Below are positions 1-8,674 of a DNA stretch of 14,391 nt, piece after piece. Source of the DNA: CAVOBC01 sp963693635 (GTDB taxonomy: Bacteria; Pseudomonadota; Gammaproteobacteria; Pseudomonadales; Azotimanducaceae); contig CAVOBC010000092.1 in assembly GCA_963693635.1 (NCBI GenBank), forward strand, positions 1 to 14,391, given 5' to 3'. Made by a program: the position numbers and the translations under genes. The notes under the pieces were generated by a model, which was given only the letters and a program-made list of their open reading frames with translations, searched no databases and was not told the DNA's origin. Numbering within the stretch: position 1 is the stretch's first letter; each line of letters opens with the position of its first letter.

Positions 1-869
1 TCCAGCAGATCGCGCAAGGAGTCCCCGAACATGTTGGTGCCCCACACGACGATTGTGAGGGCAAGCCCTGGCCAGAGCGCGAGGTGTGGAGCGATTTCCA
101 TGAACTTGCGCCCTTCACCGCTCAGCATGCCGCCCCAGCTCGGCACATCGGGGGGCAGACCGAACCCAAGAAAGCTGAGCGTTGCCTCGGACAGGATGTT
201 GCCACCCACGCTCGCACTGAAGAGGATGATCAGGGGGGCCATGATGTTGGGCAGCACGTGATGACTGAGGATGCGCCGCACCGGCACGCCGACCGTTCGG
301 GCGGCCGTGAGATAGAGGCTGTCCTTGATCGCGATAACCGCGCTCCGCGCCAACCGCGAGCCGCCGATGCCGCCCGCGATGCCAAGTACAAGGACAATGT
401 TGAGCATGCCGCGACCAAGAAACGACATCACCACGAGCAGAATGAGCAAGCCGGGGATCGCCATCCAGCCGTCGACAAAGCGCTGCACGATCATGTCTAC
501 CCGGCCACCAAAATAGCCGCTGATCGCACCGATGATGACCGCCACCACCACGTTGATAGAGGCCGCAGCAAAGCCGACGATGAGCGACACCCGCGCGCCA
601 TGGATCACGCGGCTCAGCACGTCGCGACCCAACTGATCGGCGCCAAGCGGATGTGCAAGGGTCGGACCGTCGAGCCGGCTCGGCAAATCCGGGATCGAGT
701 AGTCATACGGCGCAAGCGCGTCGGCGAAGATCGCTGTGAGAACAAAGACGATGACGATGACTGCGGCGACCGTGCCGAGCGGTTGTTCGCGCAGCAAGCG
801 AACCCAGAACCTGACGAGCGGATTGCGCCGGGCAGGTAGCTCACCTGTGACTGATATTGCTTCAGACAC
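1..869 (-). CDS. DppC/OppC-type ABC transporter permease (3' end outside window)
   Basis: Inner-membrane permease subunit of a peptide/nickel-class ABC importer, partner of the DppB-type permease encoded just upstream. The reading frame opens with GTG (complement of 867-869), which shares one base with the TAG stop of the upstream permease, a tight translational coupling. 289 residues are visible, close to the usual family length of about 300, so only a short C-terminus is missing. The protein starts with a polar N-tail, then a first membrane helix (TVAAVIVIVFVLTAIFADAL), then the family's LGADQLGRDVLSRVIHGARV block. The EAA loop that contacts the ATPase (LTAARTVGVPVRRILSHHVL, about residues 188-207) is intact, followed by the NILSEATLSFLGFG signature and, near the edge, NMFGDSLRDLL. 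The frame has no stop. Family assignment is firm; the transported substrate cannot be told from the permease. Confidence 0.95.
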   Translation of the reverse strand, partial: MSEAISVTGELPARRNPLVRFWVRLLREQPLGTVAAVIVIVFVLTAIFADALAPYDYSIPDLPSRLDGPTLAHPLGADQLGRDVLSRVIHGARVSLIVGFAAASINVVVAVIIGAISGYFGGRVDMIVQRFVDGWMAIPGLLILLVVMSFLGRGMLNIVLVLGIAGGIGGSRLARSAVIAIKDSLYLTAARTVGVPVRRILSHHVLPNIMAPLIILFSASVGGNILSEATLSFLGFGLPPDVPSWGGMLSGEGRKFMEIAPHLALWPGLALTIVVWGTNMFGDSLRDLL

Positions 870-1831
870 TAGTCCTGCCTCGCCCGCGGGTCGAGCCACG
901 CGTAGGTCAGATCGACCAGCAGGTTCACCAGTACCACAAAGGCGGCCACGATCAGCGCGACACCGGTCACCACCGGGTAGTCGCGATCACTCAGCGCATC
1001 GACCAACAGACGACCGGTTCCGGGCAAGCCAAAGATAGTCTCAGTGACAACCGCGCCGCCCACCAGCATCGGTATCTGAAAACCCACCCACGTGACCACC
1101 GGGATCAGGGCATTGCGCGTCGCGTGCCGCAGAATGACGATGCGTTCACGCAGCCCTTTGGACCAGGCAGTACGGATGAAATCCTGGCGCAGTACCTCCA
1201 GCATCATCGTGCGGGTCATGCGCATGGTGCTGCCGGCGAGTGACATGCCGAGCACCATCGACGGGATCACGAACATGCCGAGGTTGCCGAGTGGATCTTC
1301 AAAAAACGGAATCACTTCCATTGGCGGGGACCATCGGAACAGCACGGCCGGATAGATCATTACCATCGTGCCGACCCAGAAATTGGGTACCGACATGAAG
1401 GCAATGGCGGTGGTGCGGCCAACGTAGTCGCCGACCGAGTTCTGCCGGATCGCTGAGTAGATGCCGATTGGAATCGCAATGACGAGACCGATCAGGATGG
1501 ATAGCAGGCCGAGTTCGAAGGTGACCGGCAGACGCCCAAAAATCTTCTCTGTCACCGAGCCATAGCCGCTGAATGTCTCACCCAGGTCGCCCTGCACAAC
1601 GCCGGCAATCCACCGGCCGTATTGCACGTACACCGGTACATCAAGGCCAAGTCGTCGTTCGATAGCAGCGCGATCAACAGTTCCGCTCGCGCCCGGTTGT
1701 GCGGCCATCTCGGCAACCATCTGATCGATGATGTCGCCGGGCACCATGCGCACGAGGGAGAAGATGATCACGCTGACCACGAGCAGTGTGGGCACCATGT
1801 AGGCCAGCCGTCGCCAGAGATAACCGCCCAT
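869..1831 (-). CDS. DppB/OppB-type ABC transporter permease
   Basis: A 320-residue inner-membrane permease that would form the transmembrane channel together with the DppC-type subunit encoded next. Full family length. The N-terminus MGGYLWRRLAYMVPTLLVVS is the typical first helix, followed by the periplasmic segment with the conserved RLGLDVPVYVQYGRW (residues 60-74). Further helices lie near 105-125, 140-163, 186-205, 242-265 and 288-310. The EAA loop is visible at 218-243 (DFIRTAWSKGLRERIVILRH and onward), followed by the ETIFGLPGTGRLLVDAL signature at 264-280. The ATG has no strong Shine-Dalgarno; only a weak GGATGG lies upstream. It is the third gene of the hydratase, binding-protein, permease, permease string. 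The 121-bp gap from the binding-protein gene is largely tandem repeat. No defects seen. Confidence 0.96.
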   Translation of the reverse strand: MGGYLWRRLAYMVPTLLVVSVIIFSLVRMVPGDIIDQMVAEMAAQPGASGTVDRAAIERRLGLDVPVYVQYGRWIAGVVQGDLGETFSGYGSVTEKIFGRLPVTFELGLLSILIGLVIAIPIGIYSAIRQNSVGDYVGRTTAIAFMSVPNFWVGTMVMIYPAVLFRWSPPMEVIPFFEDPLGNLGMFVIPSMVLGMSLAGSTMRMTRTMMLEVLRQDFIRTAWSKGLRERIVILRHATRNALIPVVTWVGFQIPMLVGGAVVTETIFGLPGTGRLLVDALSDRDYPVVTGVALIVAAFVVLVNLLVDLTYAWLDPRARQD

Positions 1832-1861
1832 GGCTATGCCATCCGCTTGCTTTGATTCAAG

Positions 1862-1974
1862 GTTTCATCGACTCCTGTTTTCATCGACTAAGGGTTTCAT
1901 CGATTCATAGTTTCATCGACTAAGGGTTTCATAGCCTAAGGGCTTCATCCACTCAGGGTTTCATCGACTCATCG
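1862..1974. repeat. 16-bp tandem repeat array, about 7 copies
   Basis: On the plus strand, units close to GTTTCATCGACTAAGG follow one another at 1862, 1877, 1894, 1910, 1926, 1942 and 1958, with unit lengths of 15-17 bp and a few substitutions. The units at 1942 and 1958 contain the last codons and TGA stop of the substrate-binding protein gene (stop at 1953-1955), so the array appears to have grown out of that gene's 3' end. It fills most of the gap to the downstream permease. No hairpin or origin-like feature is evident within a unit. Confidence 0.9.
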
Positions 1975-3755
1975 ACCCAGAAGCGCGACCACATCGTGAG
2001 GATCATGCCACCGCCTCCGATCGAACGCTGGCCCCAGTAACCGCCCTTGATCCAGGGCTGAACAGCAACGATCGCATCCGGATAGGCGTTCGCGAGCGTG
2101 ATGTGCTGGCTCGCGTAGTAGGTGCTCGCCCTGGCGACCTCCCGCTTGAAGGTCGAAACATCATCCGCCGCGTACGCAGCCCGCGCCAGGGCGTCATATT
2201 TCGGGTCCTTCCACTGGGCAAAGTTTTCGATCTCACCGCTCATAAAGCTGCGAAGGCGGCCAAGGGGCGTGTAGTTGTTGCCCCGCAAGCCAATTACGGT
2301 CATGTCAAAGTCCCCCTTATACGCCTTGTTGGACGCCGCCGCCGCGCTGGAGAGCACATTGATTTTGGTCTCGACACCAATCAGCGACCAGTAGTACTTG
2401 TATAGCTGTACCCGGTCGAGGTCATCGGCGGGGCTTGCATCATAGGTGAACGAAAAGCCATTCGGATAACCCGCCTCCGCCAGAAGCCGCTTTGCGCCGG
2501 CCGGATCATAGCGGTAGCCCTCGCGGACGGATTCGGGCCAGTCCTCCGACCCGGCGTCCCAGCCCAGTTCCACCACGGCCGGGCCACCGAGGCCGTATGG
2601 TGCCGACGTCGCCCGACCAAAATAGTAGTGCTCCGCTATCGCCGGCACGTCTATCGCCTTCTGCATCGCCTGACGCACCCGCAGATCGTCAAAGGGAGGT
2701 CGGGTCACCTGCATCGTGCTTTCCCGATTAAGACCACCGGATCTCGCGTAGAAGATGCGCATCTCGGGATTGCTGCGTTCAATCGCCCGGGCTTCTTCAA
2801 TCGTGAGACCCGTCAACACGTCGATCTTGCCGGAGCGCAGCGCAGCGATCTGGGTTGCGCGATCCGGAATGACGAGCACCCGCAACTTGTCAGCAAACGG
2901 CAGACGCATGCCAGGGAAACGCGTGTCCCGGTACCAGTAGTTCGGATTGCTCTGGTAGGTCCAGGACACGCCATCAACGTGATCCTCAAGCATGAAGGGG
3001 CCCGTGCCCACCAGGTGACGCCAATTGCGGTGATCGCCGTACTGCTCGATGACTTCTCGCGGTGAGATCCAGGAGCCTTCCCAGGACTGCCAGTACATTG
3101 CCGAGAGCGACAGCAACGATGGTTCGGCGACCTTGACCTCGACCGTCCACGGGTCGGTGGCGCCCGCAGACACGATCTGCGCCGACTTGATCATGTGGGC
3201 GTACGGACTCGGGCCCTGGTCGGCAAATGGCCCCGTCCCGATCACCCGCTGGATCGACATCTCGACATCGTAGGCGTCGAATTCACGGCCATTTACCGGC
3301 GGCTTGTCGTGCCAGTGGATGCCGCGCCGGATGTGGAAGATGACCGTCGTTGAATCAGGCATCTCCCAGCTTTCAGCAAGGTGCGGCGTGATGACGTCCA
3401 CCGGTACGAAGCCAGACGTGAAGCCATAGCGTTCTTTAGGGATGGACCAGTCACCGATGCCGAGTTTCTCAAGGACCGGTGACGCCGACATCGTGCCATT
3501 CCAGTTGTACCAGGGGTCAGTGTGCTCATAGTCTATGAGCGTTGTCACTGTGATGGTGCCGCCGTAACGGGGCGTTTCAACCATCTCTCCCCACACATTG
3601 CGCATCTTGTCGGATGCTGCGTCTGACGCCGTGTTCGACGCCGCCCCGGGTGCAGCCGTCGCAGCCGAGGTGCCGAACAAGAGCACGAGCGAGATGCCAA
3701 GCAGGAGCCGCCACTCGGCGCTGCGTGGTCCGCGTTCGACGGATCGTGCTCTCAT
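1953..3755 (-). CDS. ABC transporter substrate-binding protein, family 5 (DppA/OppA-like)
   Basis: Periplasmic solute-binding protein of the peptide/nickel class, delivering its ligand to the two permeases encoded downstream. I place the start at the ATG at 3753-3755, giving 600 residues, because it directly precedes a good signal peptide: a basic stretch (MRARSVERGPRSAEWR), a hydrophobic core (LLLGISLVLLFGTSAAT) and an Ala-rich cleavage region near residue 35. An ATG 39 bp further upstream stays in frame but would overlap the preceding gene. Family 5 features include RYGGTITV at the mature N-terminus, LAESWEMPDSTTVIFHIRRG with IHWHDKPPVNGREFDAYDV (fold core), VGTGPFMLEDH, NPNYWYRDTRFPG, and FDDLRVRQAMQKAIDVPAIA. 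The gap from the upstream enoyl-CoA hydratase is 17 nt. The ligand is unknown; peptides, opines, glycosides and other small molecules are all possible for this family. Confidence 0.94.
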   Translation of the reverse strand: MRARSVERGPRSAEWRLLLGISLVLLFGTSAATAAPGAASNTASDAASDKMRNVWGEMVETPRYGGTITVTTLIDYEHTDPWYNWNGTMSASPVLEKLGIGDWSIPKERYGFTSGFVPVDVITPHLAESWEMPDSTTVIFHIRRGIHWHDKPPVNGREFDAYDVEMSIQRVIGTGPFADQGPSPYAHMIKSAQIVSAGATDPWTVEVKVAEPSLLSLSAMYWQSWEGSWISPREVIEQYGDHRNWRHLVGTGPFMLEDHVDGVSWTYQSNPNYWYRDTRFPGMRLPFADKLRVLVIPDRATQIAALRSGKIDVLTGLTIEEARAIERSNPEMRIFYARSGGLNRESTMQVTRPPFDDLRVRQAMQKAIDVPAIAEHYYFGRATSAPYGLGGPAVVELGWDAGSEDWPESVREGYRYDPAGAKRLLAEAGYPNGFSFTYDASPADDLDRVQLYKYYWSLIGVETKINVLSSAAAASNKAYKGDFDMTVIGLRGNNYTPLGRLRSFMSGEIENFAQWKDPKYDALARAAYAADDVSTFKREVARASTYYASQHITLANAYPDAIVAVQPWIKGGYWGQRSIGGGGMILTMWSRFWVDESMKP

Positions 3756-3772
3756 CAGCTGTTCAACGCCGA

Positions 3773-4588
3773 TCAACCCTGCTCCGCCACCCAACTGGGA
3801 TCCCGCTTCTCCGCGAACGCGGTCATCCCTTCACGGGCCTCCGGCGTCGCGAACATCCGCGCCGACAGTTCTCCCATCGCCTTGAAGGCATCGCCCGTGC
3901 TGAGCGTGGGAACCAGTCGGGCCATCTTCTTGGTCTCAGCCAACGCGTTGGGGCTGCACTTCTTGAGGGAATCGATAATCCCGTCGACCGCCGCGTCGAG
4001 TTGATCCGCTGGCACAGCGCGGTTGATAAAACCCCACTCCGCCGCCTCGGCCGCAGTGAACGTGTCGCCCGTCAGCATGAGTTCCGCGCCCTTGAGTGTG
4101 CTAAAACGCGGCAGGCAAACGACCGAGATCACCGCCGGCACCACGCCGATACGCACCTCGCTGAAGGCCATCGTGGCATCCTCCTTCATGATCACAAAGT
4201 CACAGGCGGACATCAGACCGAGGCCACCCGCGCGCACCGCGCCATTGACACGCGCGACGACCGGCTTCGGCGACTGCCAGATCATGTCGATCATGCCCGG
4301 CAGACCCCGCCCGCCGCGTCGCGGGGCGGGCGCGTCCCCGCGTGCAGTGGCGACATTCGCGTCCCGCGACTCCTTAAGGTCAGCACCCGCACAAAAGACA
4401 GTGCCGCTGTGCGTCAGCACCACGGCCCGGACCGCGTCATCCCCAAGCGCCGCTTCCAGATGGGCCTCAAGTTCGCCCGTCAATTGGCGGGACAACGCAT
4501 TGCGGTTCCGCGGCGAGTCGAGCGTGATGGTGGCGATGCCGCCGCTGATGTCGAGATGGACGACCTCGTCCGGCGCTGCGTCTGTCAT
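3773..4588 (-). CDS. Enoyl-CoA hydratase/isomerase family protein (LiuC-like crotonase)
   Basis: A 271-residue crotonase-fold enzyme that would hydrate (or otherwise process) an enoyl-CoA thioester in the cytoplasm. Oxyanion-hole elements are FCAGADLKE (residues 65-73) and the Gly pair after NGAVRA (121-122). Of the two catalytic glutamates of classical crotonase, the first is replaced by Gly124 (AGGLGLMSACDF), while the second is present as Glu144 in FSEVRIGVVPAVIS. That SEVRIG..PAVIS pattern is what I know from methylglutaconyl-CoA and carboxygeranoyl-CoA hydratases (LiuC/AtuE) rather than fatty-acid FadB. The ATG is preceded by a GAGG Shine-Dalgarno about 7 nt upstream. It is the first gene of the string leading into the ABC importer, an unusual partner, and suggests that the imported compound or its product is handled as a CoA ester. 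The exact substrate is not determinable. Confidence 0.93.
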   Translation of the reverse strand: MTDAAPDEVVHLDISGGIATITLDSPRNRNALSRQLTGELEAHLEAALGDDAVRAVVLTHSGTVFCAGADLKESRDANVATARGDAPAPRRGGRGLPGMIDMIWQSPKPVVARVNGAVRAGGLGLMSACDFVIMKEDATMAFSEVRIGVVPAVISVVCLPRFSTLKGAELMLTGDTFTAAEAAEWGFINRAVPADQLDAAVDGIIDSLKKCSPNALAETKKMARLVPTLSTGDAFKAMGELSARMFATPEAREGMTAFAEKRDPSWVAEQG

Positions 4589-4777
4589 GGAGATTCCTCG
4601 TCAGGATGTGTGATGTTTTGATGTTGGCACAGAAAAGTACCACCATTCGGGTACGGCTCGCGACCGTGCTGCCAATGGCCCGGGATTCTGCCACCGGAGC
4701 GGCCCGTGCCATCGAGGCTATAACAATTCGACCGACAGCGTACGACCCGACACTACGCCCACATCGTTATCGGATTG

Positions 4778-5714
4778 CTAACCAGACGTCGCCGCAATCT
4801 CGAAGTGCAGACGAAACTCGGCGCCCGGTGACCCGCTGACGACATCTACCGTCCCGCCCATCAGCGTCACAAGTTGATGCACGAGGGCGAGTCCAATACC
4901 CGTGCCCACAGTCTCTCGGGTCAGTTCACTTTCGCTGCGATAGCGGTCCTCGACCCGCTTGGCCTTCTCCGGGTCCCGGCGCGCCGGGCGGACATCTTTC
5001 TTTGAGCCGGCTCGCGAGCTGGGATCAAATCGCGCTGCGACCTCGCTCTTCAAACTCGACTCCGTCTCCTTCGCCTCCCGGATCGCCGCGACAAGCTGAT
5101 CGTAAAGCGCCTCACCGCTCGTCTCGTCGGCCTCTGCGGGAGCACCACGCTCGTTTGCGTTCACGCTCCTGTTGACGCTGTCGTCTGCGCTCTCGTCCCG
5201 CCCTTGTCCAGGCCCTCGTCCAGGACAGGAGGAGCAGCGGTCTGCCGGCGCAAGTTGTTGCCCGCCAGGAGTCGTGCCACCTCTGTTTGCAGGAGCAGGC
5301 GTTCTTGCAACTCCGGTTTTGAAACCCCGTATCGGTTGGAGTCGAGGTCTCCTGGCGGCACGAACGGCGGCGTCAGGGAACCATCCGGGTGTACCTGAAA
5401 GAAAGACCATAGACCGGGAACGTCACTGACGACCGGAAACGACGCGAGGGGTGATGGCTTGATAAATGCACTGTCCTCATTGCCACTCACGACCAGAAAG
5501 TCGTATTCGGCAATTGATCTTGCTTCTTCCCGGGCAATCATCGTAAGGACACGTTCGCTGATCCCTCCGTCAGGTCCTCGGCGAGCAGACGATGTTGGTA
5601 GAACGCTGCGAGCTGCAGTTGCTGAAACGCCTGATACAACAGGGTGACGGTTGGTATCAGAAGCGCGACCAGCACAGCGCCGACGACCAGCCACAGCCGT
5701 CCCGGGGTCAGTAT
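4778..5714 (-). pseudogene. Sensor histidine kinase, frameshifted and internally deleted remnant
   Basis: Remains of a membrane sensor kinase. Read along the minus strand: a transmembrane helix (LWLVVGAVLVALLIPTVTLL, about 5693-5634), then HRLLAEDLTEG. A one-base frame change near 5570 leads into ISERVLTMIAREEARS, YDFLVVSG, PSPLASFPVVSDVPGLW and FFQVHPDG. A second one-base change at about 5195-5230 leads into a charged linker, which jumps straight to YRSESELTRETVGTGIGLAL and VTLMGG, the G2 end of the ATPase domain, ending at the TAG at 4778. There is no H-box with the phospho-accepting His, no N-box and no G1-box, so the catalytic core is gone. No ATG, GTG or TTG lies at the expected start; the frame there begins ATA-CTG, overlapping the regulator's stop. 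The periplasmic region resembles a gammaproteobacterial kinase family I recall with a PGLIGYFQVD-like stretch. Single frameshifts could be read errors; the missing core could not. Confidence 0.8.
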
Positions 5715-5947
5715 TCGACGCGGCCTCGTCGCACGAGGCGGTATCCCGCGCCGCGTACTGTCGTCAAGAATCGTGGAGATTTGGGGTCCGGTTCGATCTT
5801 GCGCCGCAGCTTGGCGATGTGAATGTCGACCGTGCGTGTCTCCAGGTGACGCGCATACCCCCACACCTGGGTCAGCAGTTCTTCCCGCGACACCGGCCGG
5901 TCATGGTGCGCAACGATCGAGGAGCCCCATGGCAAAAGCCGCCACAT
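5708..5947 (-). pseudogene. OmpR-type response regulator, only the DNA-binding domain remains
   Basis: A 79-codon frame encoding a winged-helix C-terminal domain: RPVSREELLTQVWGYARH, TRTVDIHIAKLRRKIEPD, and FLTTVRGAGYRLVRRGRVEY. This matches the last 70 residues or so of OmpR/PhoB regulators. The whole receiver domain with its phosphorylated Asp and the first part of the effector domain are absent. The ATG follows the TGA of the barrel gene immediately (TGAATG) and is in the same frame, so the 5' part of the regulator gene was apparently lost when the barrel gene came to lie next to it. The stop overlaps the start of the equally damaged sensor kinase, as in an intact regulator-kinase operon. 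A free DNA-binding domain might still be made, but a remnant is more likely. Confidence 0.8.
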
Positions 5948-8611
5948 TCAGGTTCCGAAACGATAACGCAGCTTGACGACCAGTCCTTCGGTCAGCGGGT
6001 TTGCGAACGCTTCATCGTAAATCTCGCCGAAGGACTGGGTCGCGACAAGGCCCGAAGGGTTGCTCGCCCGGGTGTAGACGACAAAGAGATCGGACAACGG
6101 CGCGATCTGCCAGCGATAGCGAACCTGCAGCGTCAGGTTGCTGATGGCAAAGTTGTCCGCCGGCTCACTCGGATCCCGCGCGACTGCAAGCAGATTCCCG
6201 GGCCTGGTCGGCACCCGAAAGCGCGCCTGTCCCCGCGCGATGACGCCCGCCCATTGCAGCGAGAAGCGGAGCTGCTGAGTTGCCGAGAAGAAAATATCGG
6301 TGTTCAGCTTGGGCTTCCACTGCTCCGCTCGAAATGTCGTGAAATCCCCGTCGCCCTGGTAGAGCAGCCAACCGTCGTGATTCACATAGTCGACGAGGCC
6401 AACGACAGAAACACGATCCGATAGCGCATACGCAAGGCCAAACTGGACGGTGCCACGCCAGCCGCCAAGGTCTTCCTGGTCACCCTGAAGACTCGCGCGA
6501 AACGCGAGCTTCTTCGAGGCATCGGACTCAAAGCGTGCACTCAGCCCCCAACGCTTCTCAATGCGAAAGACGCCATCACCACGCGCACCGCGATCGTCGA
6601 GTGTCGAAGGATTAAAGCCGAGCGACGCACGCAAACTGGAGCGCCCTTTGAAGGTCATGGAGTTACTGAATCGAATGCGACTGTCCACGAATTGGCCATC
6701 TGTATTGAACTCGCTGGACCCGAACAGCGAGGTACTTAAGGTTCGGAACGGGCCGATGTTGGAGCCGTTGAACGAGATGTTACTGCGTATGTTCCCAATA
6801 TCGTTGCGGCGCATGAAGCCGAAGTCGTTGAAATCAAGCTCGTCGTCGAAATAGTCGAAGCCCACACCCGCGAACACGCCCCGGCTGGGCCGGTAGATGA
6901 CGGTTCCCTGAATGCCATAGCCCGTGGCGTCACCGAGAACGGCGTCTGATGTATTGCTCGCCATCGCCACACCACCGATATCCCACGCCCCACTCGGCGA
7001 CTGCCGCGTCATGTCGACCGCCAGAACCGACGCATCACGGAGCGGGTGATCGACGAGTGTCGAGATCAGCCCGATACTGCGCCGCCCATCATCGGTGTTC
7101 TCCCAGAGCCCGCGCACAACCGCAAAGTCGCGACCGTCGGACATCGCCTCTACACCCCCTATACCGCCGGGGCCCGGCAGATCAGGCATCGCATCGAATA
7201 TAGTGTCGTCTTCAAACGCCATCAACGCGCCGTAACGGAATGAGCCTGCCTGGCCTGTCACTTTACCGGCACCGATCAGGTCTGATGGTTCCGCAAGGTC
7301 GAGCGCGTCAACGCTAAAGTCGTCCAGCAGATCCGGCCCGCGCGGCCGCGCGCCTATGCGGCGCATGTGCACGAGCTTGTTGGACACAAATCTGAAACCA
7401 CTGCCTGCGATGCCCGAAAAGCGTCCGCCGGAGCCGCCAGAACCACCGCGCCGACCGCTGCTGCCCGTCTCAAAGATGTCGACCCCTTCAAGAAAGAACA
7501 AGCGCTTTTCAGGGAAGAAAGTCTCAAACGCAGTCAGATTGACGACGACGTCGTCCGCTTCGACATTGCCGAAGTCCGGGTTAGCCGTTGCAGTAACTTG
7601 CAGGCCCGGCCAGGGGCGCCAGAACAGGTCAACCCCTGCCCGATAACGTTCCCGATCCCTGATGTTGTCGAAGGTTGCCGAGGAGTAGGCGAAAGCGCTG
7701 AACTCCTGGCGTGGTTCTACGTCCCTGAGCCTGATCGGCTGCAACACTGACAGGTACCGGGGCTGCGAGAAGGGTAACGCTGGCCACGACCAGCTCTCAT
7801 CGAGATGGCCGACTGTGCGGGACAAATAGAGCCCCATCTTTCGTTCACCTTCACTGGCGGGCATCGGCATGGTGGACCACGGCACGAATATCTCTGCAGT
7901 CCAGCCGTCATCGGTCTCTGCGGTTGCGCCGCGCCACGGGCCGTCCCAGTCGCGGGAGAAACTGCGCTCCGGCTGAATCGTCCCATCGCTGAGGCTTCCA
8001 CCTAGATTAATACCGAAATAGTATCCATAGAGACCGGTACCCGAAGGATCGAGCGTGACCGATACTCCGTCGCGACTGATGAACGCATCGCGTGAGGAGA
8101 GACGGGCAATGAGCGTACTCGGTGGTTGCAGACTGTGCATCGAGACGTAGAAGCCGTCGTCGGTATAGAAGAAGCGCGAACGCGTCTCGTACACCGGTTC
8201 ACTCAACGTGTCCGGGCTGATGACCGTCATGTTGTCGTACACAGGAACGCTGGCCCATATAGCCTCATCTAGCCGGCCGTCGATCTGGACCGAGACGTCG
8301 TTGAACCTTGGCACCGCCAGCGCCTCGGTCGTCGCATCGATGCCGCCGCCCTGGGCCCGCTCGAACACGACAGGCGCGCGTGCCGTCTGCGCGCCCGGTG
8401 CCGCCGGCACGGGCTGATTCGCTGCGCTGGCGGCTGCCATCGACACCCGCGGAGCGAGGGTGAATCGGGACGCGGCCGGGACGCTGGCAGCGGGTGCCAG
8501 CGCGAATGCCTGAGACGCATCAAGCGCGCGGTCGGAAAGGACTGAATACGGCTCCCGCGCGTCAGCACAGATCGCACTGACCGACACCAGCCAAGTGCCG
8601 ACGACCAGCAC
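5948..8611 (-). CDS. CBM9-like / DUF5916 outer-membrane beta-barrel protein
   Basis: An 887-residue secreted outer-membrane protein. An N-terminal hydrophobic signal (VVGTWLVSVSAICA) is followed by a low-complexity Ala/Pro-rich linker to about residue 100. A carbohydrate-binding family-9-like domain follows (VQIDGRLDEAIW at 108-119; WTAEIFVPWSTMP at 237-249). The rest is a DUF5916-type barrel marked by NPDFGNVEADDVVVNLTAFE and FFPEKRLFFLEGVDIFE (344-381), many alternating strands and a C-terminal VKLRYRFGT. A Gly/Ser-rich insert lies at 383-400. The assigned start is GTG, but the frame stays open upstream through codons reading ISFSKIQ, which would make a better signal peptide, with AGGGGG just before it, though no standard start codon is there. 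The true start is therefore uncertain. Function of the family is unknown; substrate capture or transport is a guess. Confidence 0.9.
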   Translation of the reverse strand: MLVVGTWLVSVSAICADAREPYSVLSDRALDASQAFALAPAASVPAASRFTLAPRVSMAAASAANQPVPAAPGAQTARAPVVFERAQGGGIDATTEALAVPRFNDVSVQIDGRLDEAIWASVPVYDNMTVISPDTLSEPVYETRSRFFYTDDGFYVSMHSLQPPSTLIARLSSRDAFISRDGVSVTLDPSGTGLYGYYFGINLGGSLSDGTIQPERSFSRDWDGPWRGATAETDDGWTAEIFVPWSTMPMPASEGERKMGLYLSRTVGHLDESWSWPALPFSQPRYLSVLQPIRLRDVEPRQEFSAFAYSSATFDNIRDRERYRAGVDLFWRPWPGLQVTATANPDFGNVEADDVVVNLTAFETFFPEKRLFFLEGVDIFETGSSGRRGGSGGSGGRFSGIAGSGFRFVSNKLVHMRRIGARPRGPDLLDDFSVDALDLAEPSDLIGAGKVTGQAGSFRYGALMAFEDDTIFDAMPDLPGPGGIGGVEAMSDGRDFAVVRGLWENTDDGRRSIGLISTLVDHPLRDASVLAVDMTRQSPSGAWDIGGVAMASNTSDAVLGDATGYGIQGTVIYRPSRGVFAGVGFDYFDDELDFNDFGFMRRNDIGNIRSNISFNGSNIGPFRTLSTSLFGSSEFNTDGQFVDSRIRFSNSMTFKGRSSLRASLGFNPSTLDDRGARGDGVFRIEKRWGLSARFESDASKKLAFRASLQGDQEDLGGWRGTVQFGLAYALSDRVSVVGLVDYVNHDGWLLYQGDGDFTTFRAEQWKPKLNTDIFFSATQQLRFSLQWAGVIARGQARFRVPTRPGNLLAVARDPSEPADNFAISNLTLQVRYRWQIAPLSDLFVVYTRASNPSGLVATQSFGEIYDEAFANPLTEGLVVKLRYRFGT

Positions 8612-8674
8612 CTGGATCTTCGAAAAGGAAATATGACCCCCTGGAGGTTGTTAGGTATTTCTGCGGATGCGAAT

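Noticed and set aside
84..839. Long plus-strand open frame rich in His, Arg and Asp
   Set aside because: It is antisense to the DppC-type permease, which has clear family motifs; the composition is that of a GC-rich shadow frame.
1862..1974. The 16-bp array as a CRISPR or replication iteron array
   Set aside because: Units are directly adjacent with no spacers, too short for CRISPR repeats, overlap a gene end and have no neighbouring cas or rep gene.
3614..4621. 335-codon plus-strand open frame
   Set aside because: Antisense to the enoyl-CoA hydratase and the binding-protein signal region; no recognisable protein features.
5940..5955. TGA between the barrel gene and the regulator remnant, in the same frame, as a second Sec codon
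   Set aside because: The barrel protein has a natural C-terminus at RYRFGT, and the following sequence is an unrelated regulator domain; no Cys-replacement context.
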